The translations under genes were made by a program, and so were the position numbers. From Chytriomyces cf. hyalinus JEL632 (lineage: Eukaryota > Chytridiomycota > Chytridiomycetes > Chytridiales > Chytriomycetaceae): a stretch of DNA of 64,000 nucleotides. The DNA is taken from positions 112,846-176,845 of the forward strand of contig JAIWWG010000074.1 of assembly GCA_025435555.1 (NCBI GenBank), written 5' to 3'. The notes beneath the pieces are model-generated. The model had not been told where the DNA came from and did not search any database. It worked only from the letters and a program-made list of their open reading frames with translations. Position 1 is the stretch's first letter; the number at the start of each line of letters is the position of its first letter. This document shows positions 43,509 through 53,955 of this stretch, piece after piece.

Positions 43509-46500
43509 ATAGACTTTTTGTCATTATGTCAGCTACCATGTCTTCAGTAGGACAGTAGACCATCTTCACGTCCTGCTTGTCTAAGTGGTCTCGTAGAAAA
43601 TGTACCTTTACATCCATGTGTTTTACACGCTGGTGTTGTATTGGGTTTAGTGCTATAGCTATGGTCGACATGTTGTCTTGGTGAATGGTTGTGGGGTCAT
43701 TGAGCTTGACACCAACTTCATCTAGCAGTTGCCGTACCCATAGTGCTTCTTTGACAGCTTCACTTAGGGCATAGTATTCTGCCTCTGTGGAAGAGAGAGC
43801 AACTACTGGCTGTTTCTTGCTAAACCATGTGACTGCGGCATTAGCCATCATGAACACATGTCCAGATCTAGACTTCCTGCCTGTATCTTCTGCGTAGCTT
43901 GCATCAGCGTAGGCTTGTGGTATAGCTGAACCCCATTTTGGATCATCCAAGTATGAGGTGTTGTTTGTGTGTAATGTGGCAACACTTGTGCCGTTTTCTT
44001 TTGTATAGAACAGACCATGATCCCATGTACCTTTGATGTATCTGAGTACTCTTATCAGTGCATTCCAGTCATGTTCTCTGCAGTCATTTTGGTATTGCGC
44101 AAGAGTGTTGACAGTGAATGAGATATCAGGTCGTGTACAGTTTGCCAGGTAAGCTACCTTCATTGTGCATGAGTGGCATGTCTTGTTCTTCTCTGGGCTT
44201 ACTTTTGGGCTGTTGGGGTCATGCTTCCAACCTTCCACCATGGGTGTAAGTTTGGAGTCACAGTCAGACATGTTCATGCTACTCAGAATCTCTTCTGCGT
44301 AGTTATACTGCCCAAGGTAGATCCCACTGGGGACTCTCTCAATTGTCATACCAAGTATGTGTTTGGCTTCGCCAAGTTCTTTGATTGAGAAATTCTTCCG
44401 TAGGTTGGATTTTATGGTTTCTACCTCCCCTTGAGTTAGAGCCATAATAATCAGGTCATCAACATAGAGTAGAATGAAACCTTTTTGACCTCTCTTGTAA
44501 AAGAGGCATGGATCTGTTTTAGCCCTACTGAATCCTTGTTCTATCAGGGATGCGGTAATGTGTTTGTTCCATTGTCTACCTGATTGGTGAAGGCCATAGA
44601 GGCTCTTCATTAGGTGTAGTATATATGGATTACCATCTTGGTCATTCATGGAATATCCTTCTGGTATGGACATGTAATTGACCGTGTCCAGATCTGAGTT
44701 TAGGTATGCGGTATCTATGTCAGTCTGTTCTATGAGGTAGTTCAAGAATATGGCTACCACAATCATTATTCGGAGACACTGAGTTTTAATGACCGGAGAA
44801 TGTGTATCTGTGTAGTCAACTCCTTCTTGTTGTAGATGACCCATTACCACTAGTCTGGCTTTGAACCGTGACACCGTTTTTGTGTCCAGGTCAACCTTGT
44901 AGGAGTAGATCCACTTAGGTCTCAGGAGTTTCCTTCCTTTGACATATTTACCTCCCTTCCATACACGCTTGCGATTCATGGCATTGAGCTCAACTTTCTC
45001 AGCAGCAAGGAAGTAGTCACAGTATGGGTGGAGTAACATGGCCTTTCTTGACTTTGGTGCATCAGGTAGGTCCACAGTGGATATAGATCCTTCTGGTGGG
45101 GTATCTATTGGGTTTGGATACTCATCAAGAAGTTCTTCAATGGGTCCCGTAATTTGAGTCTGGACTCTTTTCTTTGTGTGTTTATGCTTGGCTACCACTT
45201 TGGAAATGATGATGTTCTTTATTTCCCATTTCTCCAACTCCTTCCTTGTCTCCACTGATAAATAGACTGGAGTTTGTGTTTCTTCATCTGATAGATACTC
45301 AGAGAACTCCGACTCCACATTGTCGGGTATCAGGTAGTCTTCAGGATGAACTTCAGAGAAGTCTGATTCATTGTCAGATAGGAGTTTGGATGGCTCTTCT
45401 GTGACACCCTTAGAAGGTGTATTGACTAGCTTGTCCTCATCAGGGATATCCAGGTAATCTTCTGCCGGGCTGATCTCAGGTATATCGAGTGTGACTGGGG
45501 CTGGGGCTGTAGTCGGTACCCTTGGTCTTAGCTCATATCTCGGAGCATGCTTGGTGTCTGGTTCAGACTCAGATAACATGTCTGAGTTTCCTCTTGTGAT
45601 GGTCATACCAGGGAATGAGGTAGAGTGGAATGCCAAATTGGTGCATGACTTCACGCGGTTGTCTTGATACACCCAGTAGAGGGAATTACCGTTGTAACCA
45701 AGAAAGATCCCTGTGGAGCCTCTATCTGAGTAGAAAGATTTTCTTTGGTCAGGGTGAGTCCAGACTGTGACTTTGCAGCCAAATGGTTGAATCCTTGTCA
45801 GATCAGGTTCTCTTCCATACCAAAGCTGGTAAGGGGATGTGTGTATTTCCTCTGGGTGATTCATGCAGTTTTTGACATACATTGAGTACTGGAGGGCATA
45901 GCTTGTGAAACGTAGTGGTAGATTTGACTGGGCCAGCAGCGTGATAGCATTGCCTTTGTGTACACCGTAATGTCTCTCTACCATCCCGTTGTACTCCTTG
46001 TTGTACGGTGGTGATGTTTCATCGGCTATTTGAGGTGTGCGTGTGTTGCAGAACTGTTTGAACAAGTCTCTCAGTTCTCCACCATCATGCCTCACTGCAC
46101 CGACTTTCAGTGGTGCATGTGCTTGCTCCCAATTGTCGATGGTAGACTTGAGGATGTTCTCAGATTCACTTTTGAGTCTGTGTGTGACCATGATTGTGAA
46201 TCTGGACCAGCCATCAACTATGACTGTGCCATGTAAGTGCCGATGGAGTATTGTTTCCTTAGGCAGAGGCACACAGTCAGTATGTATCCTTCCAAGATTT
46301 CGAGTAGCGGGGGATGAAGTTGCATAGACTGGGCTTTGAGAGATTTTCCCCCATGCGCAATCTTCACAAATCTCCGTGAGCTTAGGAAAGACTTTGATAG
46401 ATGATAAGAGTTTTAAGGCATCAAACATCAGTTTATTCTTTTTCCCACCAAAACTCTTTAAGGTTTGGAAAATCATTTTGAAATGAAAATGTCCAAAAAC

Positions 46501-48588
46501 CCTGTGTATCTCCAAAAGAACCCCTGACTCCACATTAGATGTCATCCTGAGAGTGTAATTGGGTTGAGTTGGTGGCAGATCTGGTGTTATGATGGAGAAT
46601 ATGTGGATTACCTCTACTTCCATGCTGGATTCAGCATCAGCATCTTCACCAACAGAGATGTTGGCTGACGAGACATCAAGAGCATCTGCTTCCATTGACA
46701 TGGCTTGCGCCAAGTCATCAGGGTGCATGATCATCTTGAATTTGCTGTAGCGTCTGGTAGCCGACAGGATGGGGCAGTCTGGTGTGGCCTTGTTACTGCA
46801 GGCAGCAATCCAGTTGGCTGAAGCTGCCTTTTGGACTGAGAGCTGGACCAGAGGTGTCATGTGGTACATGCCATTGACAACCCTGGCCACTTCATGAAGC
46901 GCATCACATCCATCTTCCTGGCAGTAGGCACCTTCAGCAGTCATGATGATCCGGTCAGATGTACCTTTGAGCCATTCAGAAGTAGAGATTAGAGTGTCAG
47001 TTACTTTGTCGGACTGTAAGACTTTCCGAAACTTGACATTCTTACCGCCCACACAGTGGTTGAAGTCGCCTTCCACCTGTATGTGTGTTTGGTTGTTAGT
47101 AGCATCAGTGACGATGGTTGTGGAACCTACGTGTTGAACGTTACTGATGTCCAGCTTGACAGGTGCAATGTGACGATTGGCACCAGAGTCCAGATAGATT
47201 TTGTGTGGATTGGAATAAGCACTTGTGGGTACAATATCCATGTGGTAGAAGATCTTCTCACCATTGGTCTTGGAAGACAGGATCCGTATGGGTGTAGAGG
47301 ATTCAGACTTGGCTAAACGAGTGGTCAGCTCTTCCACTTTGGCTTCCAAAGACTGGTAAGCCTTTCTACTAGATGAAATTGGTGTCTTGGCCTTCTCAAG
47401 GATGGTTGATGGCTTTGTACCAGGGGTACTAGTCTTCTTCCTGAGACTGGCTTTGGGTGCCTGAGCCTTTCCCCGATTTTGTTGTGATACCAAGAACCGA
47501 CAATCCTCTGTAGAATGAGAGCTATTCTCCTTGTGGTGAGAGCAATAGAACTCCATCTTTGGTTGCTTCTTCTCTCTTTGATCCAAGTCATCGGCAGCTC
47601 GTTTGCCACTCTTTTGACCCATGATCTTGGCTTTCACTGGCTTAATGTTGTAAGACTGCAGTTGGGCCAATTCTGTCAGCTGCTTCAGTATCTCAGCCGA
47701 CCCCATGGTGCACTTTAGCTTGTCATTCTGGATGGCAAGCGTCAGTGGGGCATAGTCCCTGTCACTCACAGGTACCACCTCCAGGATTCGGCGTTTGAAC
47801 TTCACAGCCAGCGCAGCGTCCACCTCTGGTGTGCAGCTTTTATTGATGGTGAAGTGCCGGCTGCGGAGCTCATACCACAGCTTCCTGTTGATGGGAAATT
47901 CTCCCACTGTAGTTTCCCAGGATCGATCCCACTCTGCAAGCATGTCAATGCTGTTGCGTGAGTTGCACTGGAGATACAGTTCATCTAGCATTGCACCAAA
48001 GTGATCACAGTGGGCAATGGTCACTGATGAGTCAACCGGATCAATGGAGGTCCTGAGTAGGGCCACCCAACAATCATGAGCCTTCTCCTTTGATTCGAAA
48101 CGTTTGATCAGAGGGTATAAGGCCTGTCGGTGAAGGGAGTAAAGTCTGATTTCAGTATCAAACTTGCATCGTTGAGCATCCAAGGTGTACTTAGCAAACT
48201 CATACGCGTTGGCAGCTGCCTGTGAGGCTCCACGAATAGCCTGGAGCGCGCCTGCATCGGTTGGAGCATCTGGCCCATCGTCGTTTGTCAATGCATTCTC
48301 CAGGGCAGTGGCAGCTTCCAGTTTGGCTATCCAGCGTTCTCTTGCAGCTTCCTCAGCAGCCTCAACTTGTCCCAGTTGCTCCACCTTGAAGTCGGTCAGT
48401 GATTGTCCGTCAGTAGGTCGGTCAGTGAGTGGGTTGAAACTGCGTTTGGTGGCTGTTCTTTCAGATTCCTCGACGTAGATCTCCTTGTAGAAACCGTAAG
48501 TGCTTCCACACTTGTTGAGAAGGTTCCTCTTGAACTCAGCAAACGTAGCAGCGCTTGCCAACGCTGGGAGGGGCTTGAGAGACGACAT
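43477..48588 (-). CDS. Ty1/copia gag-pol polyprotein
   Basis: Single open frame of 1,703 codons. Order: Gag (alanine-rich helical N terminus; zinc knuckle-like C-x3-H..H-x4-C in YCSHHKENSSHSTEDC), protease (YLDSGANRHIAPV), integrase (HRVFGHFHF zinc-binding His, CEDCAWGK, HTDCVPLP and VDGWSRFTIM with the first catalytic Asp residues, then YNKEYNGMVERHYG), reverse transcriptase (ARLVVMGHLQQEGVDY, SLYGLHQSGRQWN, FILLYVDDLI), RNase H (AYADASYAED, LSSTEAEYYALSEA, HMDVKVHFLRDH, VADIMTKSL). All catalytic residues that I can judge are present. The last nine residues before the stop are not copia-like because the element is truncated there. ATG at 48588; the frame is open upstream without ATG. Confidence 0.93.
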   Translation of the reverse strand: MSSLKPLPALASAATFAEFKRNLLNKCGSTYGFYKEIYVEESERTATKRSFNPLTDRPTDGQSLTDFKVEQLGQVEAAEEAARERWIAKLEAATALENALTNDDGPDAPTDAGALQAIRGASQAAANAYEFAKYTLDAQRCKFDTEIRLYSLHRQALYPLIKRFESKEKAHDCWVALLRTSIDPVDSSVTIAHCDHFGAMLDELYLQCNSRNSIDMLAEWDRSWETTVGEFPINRKLWYELRSRHFTINKSCTPEVDAALAVKFKRRILEVVPVSDRDYAPLTLAIQNDKLKCTMGSAEILKQLTELAQLQSYNIKPVKAKIMGQKSGKRAADDLDQREKKQPKMEFYCSHHKENSSHSTEDCRFLVSQQNRGKAQAPKASLRKKTSTPGTKPSTILEKAKTPISSSRKAYQSLEAKVEELTTRLAKSESSTPIRILSSKTNGEKIFYHMDIVPTSAYSNPHKIYLDSGANRHIAPVKLDISNVQHVGSTTIVTDATNNQTHIQVEGDFNHCVGGKNVKFRKVLQSDKVTDTLISTSEWLKGTSDRIIMTAEGAYCQEDGCDALHEVARVVNGMYHMTPLVQLSVQKAASANWIAACSNKATPDCPILSATRRYSKFKMIMHPDDLAQAMSMEADALDVSSANISVGEDADAESSMEVEVIHIFSIITPDLPPTQPNYTLRMTSNVESGVLLEIHRVFGHFHFKMIFQTLKSFGGKKNKLMFDALKLLSSIKVFPKLTEICEDCAWGKISQSPVYATSSPATRNLGRIHTDCVPLPKETILHRHLHGTVIVDGWSRFTIMVTHRLKSESENILKSTIDNWEQAHAPLKVGAVRHDGGELRDLFKQFCNTRTPQIADETSPPYNKEYNGMVERHYGVHKGNAITLLAQSNLPLRFTSYALQYSMYVKNCMNHPEEIHTSPYQLWYGREPDLTRIQPFGCKVTVWTHPDQRKSFYSDRGSTGIFLGYNGNSLYWVYQDNRVKSCTNLAFHSTSFPGMTITRGNSDMLSESEPDTKHAPRYELRPRVPTTAPAPVTLDIPEISPAEDYLDIPDEDKLVNTPSKGVTEEPSKLLSDNESDFSEVHPEDYLIPDNVESEFSEYLSDEETQTPVYLSVETRKELEKWEIKNIIISKVVAKHKHTKKRVQTQITGPIEELLDEYPNPIDTPPEGSISTVDLPDAPKSRKAMLLHPYCDYFLAAEKVELNAMNRKRVWKGGKYVKGRKLLRPKWIYSYKVDLDTKTVSRFKARLVVMGHLQQEGVDYTDTHSPVIKTQCLRIMIVVAIFLNYLIEQTDIDTAYLNSDLDTVNYMSIPEGYSMNDQDGNPYILHLMKSLYGLHQSGRQWNKHITASLIEQGFSRAKTDPCLFYKRGQKGFILLYVDDLIIMALTQGEVETIKSNLRKNFSIKELGEAKHILGMTIERVPSGIYLGQYNYAEEILSSMNMSDCDSKLTPMVEGWKHDPNSPKVSPEKNKTCHSCTMKVAYLANCTRPDISFTVNTLAQYQNDCREHDWNALIRVLRYIKGTWDHGLFYTKENGTSVATLHTNNTSYLDDPKWGSAIPQAYADASYAEDTGRKSRSGHVFMMANAAVTWFSKKQPVVALSSTEAEYYALSEAVKEALWVRQLLDEVGVKLNDPTTIHQDNMSTIAIALNPIQHQRVKHMDVKVHFLRDHLDKQDVKMVYCPTEDMVADIMTKSLCSVGSYRDLQ

Positions 48589-48649
48589 GGTGGCTTCTTT
48601 GGGGTACAATTGTAGTTGTGTTGGTGTAGGAGGGTCTAGCACGCGGTAC

Positions 48650-48790
48650 AATGGTTATAAATTTCGAGTAGTAGTTCAAGTTGATGTTTATTGCCTATTC
48701 TGAGGTGCTACCTTTATACCCTTTTCACATAAAACAGTTTGTCACGACTTTAAGGGACATATCTCCACTTTTGGGCACAGCCAGCCTTCA
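48650..48790 (-). promoter_or_regulatory. LTR-like promoter/leader of the copia element
   Basis: Read on minus: AAAAGGGTATAAAGGTAGC (TATA box), then AATAGGCAATAAACATC (AATAAA) about 20 bp later, as in compact LTRs. A diverged copy of the same TATA/AATAAA arrangement occurs on plus at 50632-50675. Confidence 0.55.
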
Positions 48791-49355
48791 CATGGGGGTG
48801 AAATCACCTCAAATTGGGTGGCAGGGCCCATGAGTCGTGGAGATTGTTCCCTAGAGTGCCTTTTTGCCTTGGCGCTGCTCTGTTGGTGATTAAATCGAAA
48901 ACTATCCAACCAATGTACAAAGTGACTCTGAGTGATGCCCAACACCTGCTAGCAGTAACCGCTGCACCTGGCAACGGTAGCCTTGATGTCTGGCTATCGA
49001 ATGCTGACTGGTAGTGCTGCCTACCATGTCTGCACGTTGCAGCGTTCTTGTTTTACTTTGTGTACTGTATTCAGATCCCTGATCCCCTCTGTTCCAGAGG
49101 GTCTGGTGATCCCTACTTCTCAAATAGCACCCATCCGGGCTCAAACCTTTGTTTCAACTACATAAGCTATGTACTGTATGTGTTTTCAGCCAAGGTGTTT
49201 AGATGTGTGTGCAGTACGACTGGTTTTCTATAGAGGATAGATCCGACACCCTTGATGGTGTGGTGAAGACCTCAAGTGGTGTGTGTTAACAGAGTTCAAC
49301 AGCCTGGCAGTGTTGCTAGAGGCTCGGGCAAGTGCTGGTGGTCAAAACAATGAAA

Positions 49356-49426
49356 GTTGGTGACGGGTATTGAACCGTGGTTCAATTGTGCCAACTGTTC
49401 TGTCTTAACCACTGCGCTAAACAAGT
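49356..49426 (-). repeat. tRNA-like sequence with A and B boxes, possible SINE head
   Basis: On minus: TAGCGCAGTGG (A box) and GGTTCAATACC (B box) about 43 bp apart, as in a tRNA. The acceptor and anticodon stems do not pair well (the anticodon loop would be 5 nt), so it is not a functional tRNA. It lies in repeat debris next to the copia element. Confidence 0.45.
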
Positions 49427-49571
49427 GATGAAATTGTTTGGGAATAACTTCACTAGCCTTGTGCAATCAGCACGTGTGGGTTCTGCTTTTTGTTGCGCTT
49501 GCTGTAGAAGTGATGTCTACTGCTCTTCATGTACATAAAGTTCACTATCTTTATTGTATAGAGTACATAAT

Positions 49572-49764
49572 GAGAACCAGTGGTCCACCTTGACCATGGT
49601 CCGCAACATTGTTGATTCTGGTAATTGTCTCCAGCGTTGGCGTGCAGTGTCGGTAAGTCCAGAGGAAACAAATTGAACATATGTTGGTTGGCCATTGTGA
49701 GTAATTGAGTTGATATCAGGTGCAAGGTTGTTGCGGATCCTGGTCAAGGTGGACCAGCGGTCTC
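49572..49764. repeat. Inverted repeat, about 40-bp arms
   Basis: Arm 1 (49572-49610) and the reverse complement of arm 2 (49724-49764) share TGGTCCACCTTGACCA exactly and CCGCAACA with few differences. The loop is about 110 bp. It may be the end of a foldback element or two opposed copies of a repeat. Confidence 0.65.
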
Positions 49765-50559
49765 CTCATGTACTCAACATAAAGGAGAGCTCAAAATCTC
49801 TGGAATGCATGAAGATGTGGGAAACAGGTGTTTGAGCACCTGCAGACCCCATACGTAACAAAGATGTGAAATACACACGACTTCGTGTAAATATAGACAA
49901 GCCACGGGGACGGTAACACACCGTCGATCACACACACAGGTCTCTGGCACATCTGCCAAGTCCTACGAGCACCCACGTGCCATCCACGGCTATTTATGGT
50001 CACTGGATGAGAAGTTGTGAGGCATACTGCCAAGACCCCAATAAAGCTTTATTTACACAAAGTTGGGACCTTAAACGATCCACCACAATAACACACCATC
50101 ACATGACACCCTCACCAAGTCGTCATAAGGTGTCAGACTCTATCACTCTAGAGAATACCAACAGTACTAAGCCAAACTACCTGCAACACCAAGCATTCGG
50201 CAGAAACACACCAGTACATAGCTTGTGTAGTTGAAACGAAGGTTTGAGCCTGGATAGGCGGCACTTGAGGACCCTAGATCTTGCATAAGCAAAGTTCAAA
50301 GTTAGTACACCACAGTCAAACTGACACGCTGAAACGTACATGGACAGCAGGCAGCGCTGCTTACCTGTACACCGTCACTTGGACCCATGGCTCCCTGCCC
50401 AGGTGGGAGAGTCCCCGTCAGAGGTCCAAGGATACAGTCATATGCACTTTGGACGTTGGTTGGATAGTTTCTTATTCAAATCGTAACTTTTTGGATTGGT
50501 AAAGGCCCAACAGTCTTTGGGGACGTTCGGGGGATTTCCATCTCGGTTCTTTATAATTT

Positions 50560-50720
50560 CTACCGTGAAAAAATAGAAAACCATGGAGATACCCACGATT
50601 TTCCACCCATGAGTGATTCTTTCATGTTCTATTCCAAAGGGTATAAATGGTAGAGCTTCCACAAGGCAAATAAACATCTTCTTAGACCAAAATCATCGTT
50701 GTAGCACCTAGTCCTCAAGT
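50560..50720 (+). repeat. LTR-like remnant in plus orientation
   Basis: CAAAGGGTATAAATGGTAG followed by AAGGCAAATAAACATC resembles the leader of the copia element at 48.7 kb read on the other strand. Possibly the LTR of the related opposite-strand copia family member, or a solo LTR. Ends not defined. Confidence 0.4.
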
Positions 50721-51377
50721 CACAAACCCTCGTACTGCGTGCCACCACCATTTGTACCGACATGAAGGGGAGTGTTGAAGTCCCTGGCTAAGAGCCACCA
50801 CTCATGACATTATCATAAGGCATTTGGGTGGTTCATGAGATTGTTTTTGTTGATTTGGTGTCACCGATTTTCTTTATTATATTTTCACCAGACGTAAGTT
50901 TAAGTATTTAAGTTGGCATATTGCGTGATGGGAAACATGTAGTCATGCGTTGTGCTCACACAAGGGCAGCTGCTGGAGTCAGAGCAAGTCATCCTGTTCG
51001 ATATGTAGTTTAAAGGGAAGGAAGCCGCACTTCTGAATGGCTGAAATGGAAGCAGAAGGGCAGGGATGTGAAGAAGCCTCATCGAAGTTGCGAGTTGTTT
51101 TAGGTTGAGGTTTGTTTTCGGAATTGTCAGTTTTGTCACAACAAAAACGTCAGATGTGTGACATTATCAGACTAAGCAGAATTCCTGAGCAGGACACTGC
51201 GTCTGCACCGTCTTCATTGAGTACCAACAGATGGCAGCATATTTTGCGCGATCTTCCCAAGAACCATCGTCAAGTTGTTGGACCCATCAATGGACCTCCT
51301 GCAGAAACTGACGATTGGTCAAGTTAAAAATAAACAATAAACAAATCCAACAAAAAATTATGTCACACCAACCTCAG

Positions 51378-52999
51378 CCATTGACTGGTCCCAGCCACTC
51401 GGCTTCAAGTACCGCCATCCGTGCAGCCACTTCAAATGCATGTGGGCCAAGGTGACTGGCTGGGACAGCGGAAAGCTGCTGAGCAACCACACAATCATCG
51501 TGGACGTTGCTTGTATGAGCAGCCATGTCCCCACACAAATATACGCGCCCTAAACACATTCATGTCCCCAGCAACAAGTCTCCACTACGACCAGGCCTGC
51601 TTTCAAAGGGAATGAAAGCTTTCCGCATGAAAGAAGGCAAAATCCGAATCTTTCGCCCAGACCTGAACGGGCAACGCTCTCCTCCAAAAGTTGTAAAGCA
51701 GCATCCATGGAATGCCCGCCCGCAGAACTGTTCCTAGAAGCACTTCAAAGAGTCATCAGTGACAACTTGGACCACGTGCCTCCAACGGACTCTGCAGGGT
51801 CTGTTTGTTGTTGGGTCAGGCCCACAGCTAGGGCTGTCGTCCGTAGCCAGAGTTTTAGTTTATTGTTCTTGTAAATGCTGTTGGGCCATATTATGCAGGT
51901 ACGTTGATTGCGTCTTTTTTGGAAAGCATTTTTTGTTGAGTTTTGTGTGAGAGAGTAGTGTTTTTATTCTTGGTGTAACATGGACCTCAAATGCTGACAA
52001 ACCAAGCTGAAACAATAAATGGTAATTCCTCACGAACCCCTGCTTTCCATCCCAAATAATTAGTTAGCAACTCTGAAACAATCTGATGGCAATCCTGATA
52101 ACGCGATCGCGCCACCGTGGTTGGGGAGTCCAACATTTTTGACCTTATCTACATGTCTCCCCTCATCAAACAGGTTCACTCGGAAGCCCTATCAAAGCAC
52201 TCATTGCAGACTCGTAAGATCGAGCCGCTCCACATGGAACTGGAAACGTTAATTTCAGCGGAAACTGTGGTAAAAGATCCGGACTCACCTGTTCTCTCGA
52301 AACCGTCCCAAAAATACTGATCCAATTACAAACAAACAACATGAACCCCGCCACAGCTCCAGTATTTGCTGCAACCGCCGCCGCCGCAAATGCAAAAAGG
52401 ATTCGCCGTGAACTTGTTTCTGGGCCCACAAACGCATTCAAAGGTTGAAGAATTTGCCACATCCAACTTTGCAGGTTCAAAACTCGCCGCGGACGGTAAG
52501 ACCATCTACGTTACTCCAAGAAGTGAATCTGTTCTGAAGGGAGTCACGAACCAACCTTGTGCTGGTGAGTTGTTGTTATAGAATTTGGAAAGTTAGTTCA
52601 TCAAGTTGACAACAAAACAGAGTTAGCAAGCAGACACCTGGCATGGCATGTCGAAAGACGCGATGTGCCTTGGGCCCGAAGTGAAAGAATTTGAAGAAGT
52701 GGTCGCAACGGGAACTGCCGTTGTCATGACTGTCATCGGAGAAATCCACCGCGAAGTCAAGACTAACCGGAAAGCGCGTAAATAATAGTTCAAACACATC
52801 CTCGGGAGCGTACTATGATTGGGACTTGGAGAAGAAGAAGAAGCGGATGCCAAGTTGGAAATGGAGGTGGTCAAGTTTGACAAGGAGCCAGTCAAGTTTA
52901 AGAAGCTGTTCACCGCCGTGATTGAGTTGCAAAAGGGCATTCCTCCCGGCTGGGAAGCGTACGGATGGATGTGGCCGCCAGAGGGCTTGTTGGAATGAG
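51378..52999 (+). pseudogene. Branched-chain amino-acid aminotransferase, decayed
   Basis: Fold-type IV PLP enzyme that interconverts branched-chain amino acids and their 2-oxo acids. Recognisable pieces in order: AIDWSQPLGFKYRH (51378 on), a preserved 59-nt intron 51513-51571, SLHYDQACF, MKAFRMKEGKIRIFRPDLN, AELFLEALQRVISDNLDHVPP, VLVNAVGPYYA to a donor at 51899, then after an unrecognised gap GFAVNLFLGPQTHSKVEEFATSNFAG (given in part), ELASRHLAWHVERR, VKEFEEVVATGTAVV and LQKGIPPGWEAYGWMWP before the stop. At least five frame breaks (near 51605, 51675, 51860, 52385, 52670). The exon with the PLP lysine was not found. Splice sites outlive the frame, so it decayed from a genuine multi-exon gene rather than a retrocopy, unless the breaks are assembly errors. 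Confidence 0.75.
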
Positions 53000-53955
53000 T
53001 CACTTTGCGTCGACTGCTGCGAGACTGTCTCGTAAAATAAAAATAAACAAGAAAGTATAGGCCGTCCTCTCGGATTCTTTTTGGGAATAAATGAGAACTT
53101 GCATATTTTTTGATCGCTCTTGTCGACCGACATCTGGGATCAAGGTTTCGAAAAAGTGCGAGCCACCACCTCTCCTTCAAATGGCAGCTGATTATCATTT
53201 ATCTCATTACTGGTGACCGCGAATTTCGAATAGTCCCCAAAGAGCAGTGATTCTTTGTCAAATTTGAGCAAAGCACGTATCCAAGTGCGAGATGGCATCC
53301 CCCAATCCACGCGTTTCGAATGAATTCCAAATGGAAAAACACAAATGGCTGACCCTCTTTTTCACCCAACACCGTGTCTGAATCCCGGGAATTTTAGGAA
53401 TCTGCGCATCTGTCCGCACACAAAAGCCGTTTAAACATAGTTGGTTCTGTTTAAACGAGTCGAAGCGTGAGACCGACCCTGATAAAACTTATTAACCATA
53501 TTAAATATTAACCCATTGAGGGGCAGCCGCTACTTTGTCCGAATACTCAGTTTGTGATTTAAAGATTTCTCATCAAGAAATTTTTCATTGTCAAATTTTT
53601 CGTTCTTCGGTTTGATCCAGAGGGTGCATTGACTGGCGCGTGAGTTTGCAATCGCGGCGCAGTGCAACTATAAACACACTCAGAGGTTACCATATATTGG
53701 GGCCCTTGGTCTTGTTAACGTGTGGTGGTCGTTGACTCAGATCCCACAGAACCAGCTGCTGCTGGAAGGAAATGCTGAATGATGTAAAACAATTGCTTTG
53801 TGACCAGATCCTTGAATTATGAATGCGCCAAAATGTTTTGAGGACAGTGCGCTGTCAAATATTTGATGTTTATTTGGGAGCTTGTTGATTCCATGAAGAA
53901 TACAATGTTGATTTCGTTCCTGGTCATCGTCACCCGCAGGAAATCCCCTTTTCTG
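53000..53955. other. Intergenic stretch
   Basis: No gene is seen. AATAAA occurs near 53036-53095 (plus), and a minus-strand AATAAA at 53869-53874 probably serves the copper ATPase. Confidence 0.5.

Larger units (their letters stand above)
43477..48900 (-). mobile_element. Ty1/copia LTR retrotransposon, 3' truncated
   Basis: Coding body at 43477-48588 preceded (minus sense) by an LTR-like leader with TATAAAGG near 48716-48709 and AATAAA near 48694-48689. The outer boundary of the 5' LTR was not fixed. No 3' LTR or polypurine tract is found because the element ends at a junction near 43508 with a second copia fragment on the other strand. Confidence 0.75.

Noticed and set aside
42504-43550. 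348-codon open frame on plus as a host gene
   Set aside because: Only its last third has meaning (copia protease); the rest is low-quality frame, and the end is antisense to the other copia.
44173-47318. Plus-strand open frames opposite the copia pol
   Set aside because: Antisense shadows of the pol frame with no independent similarity.
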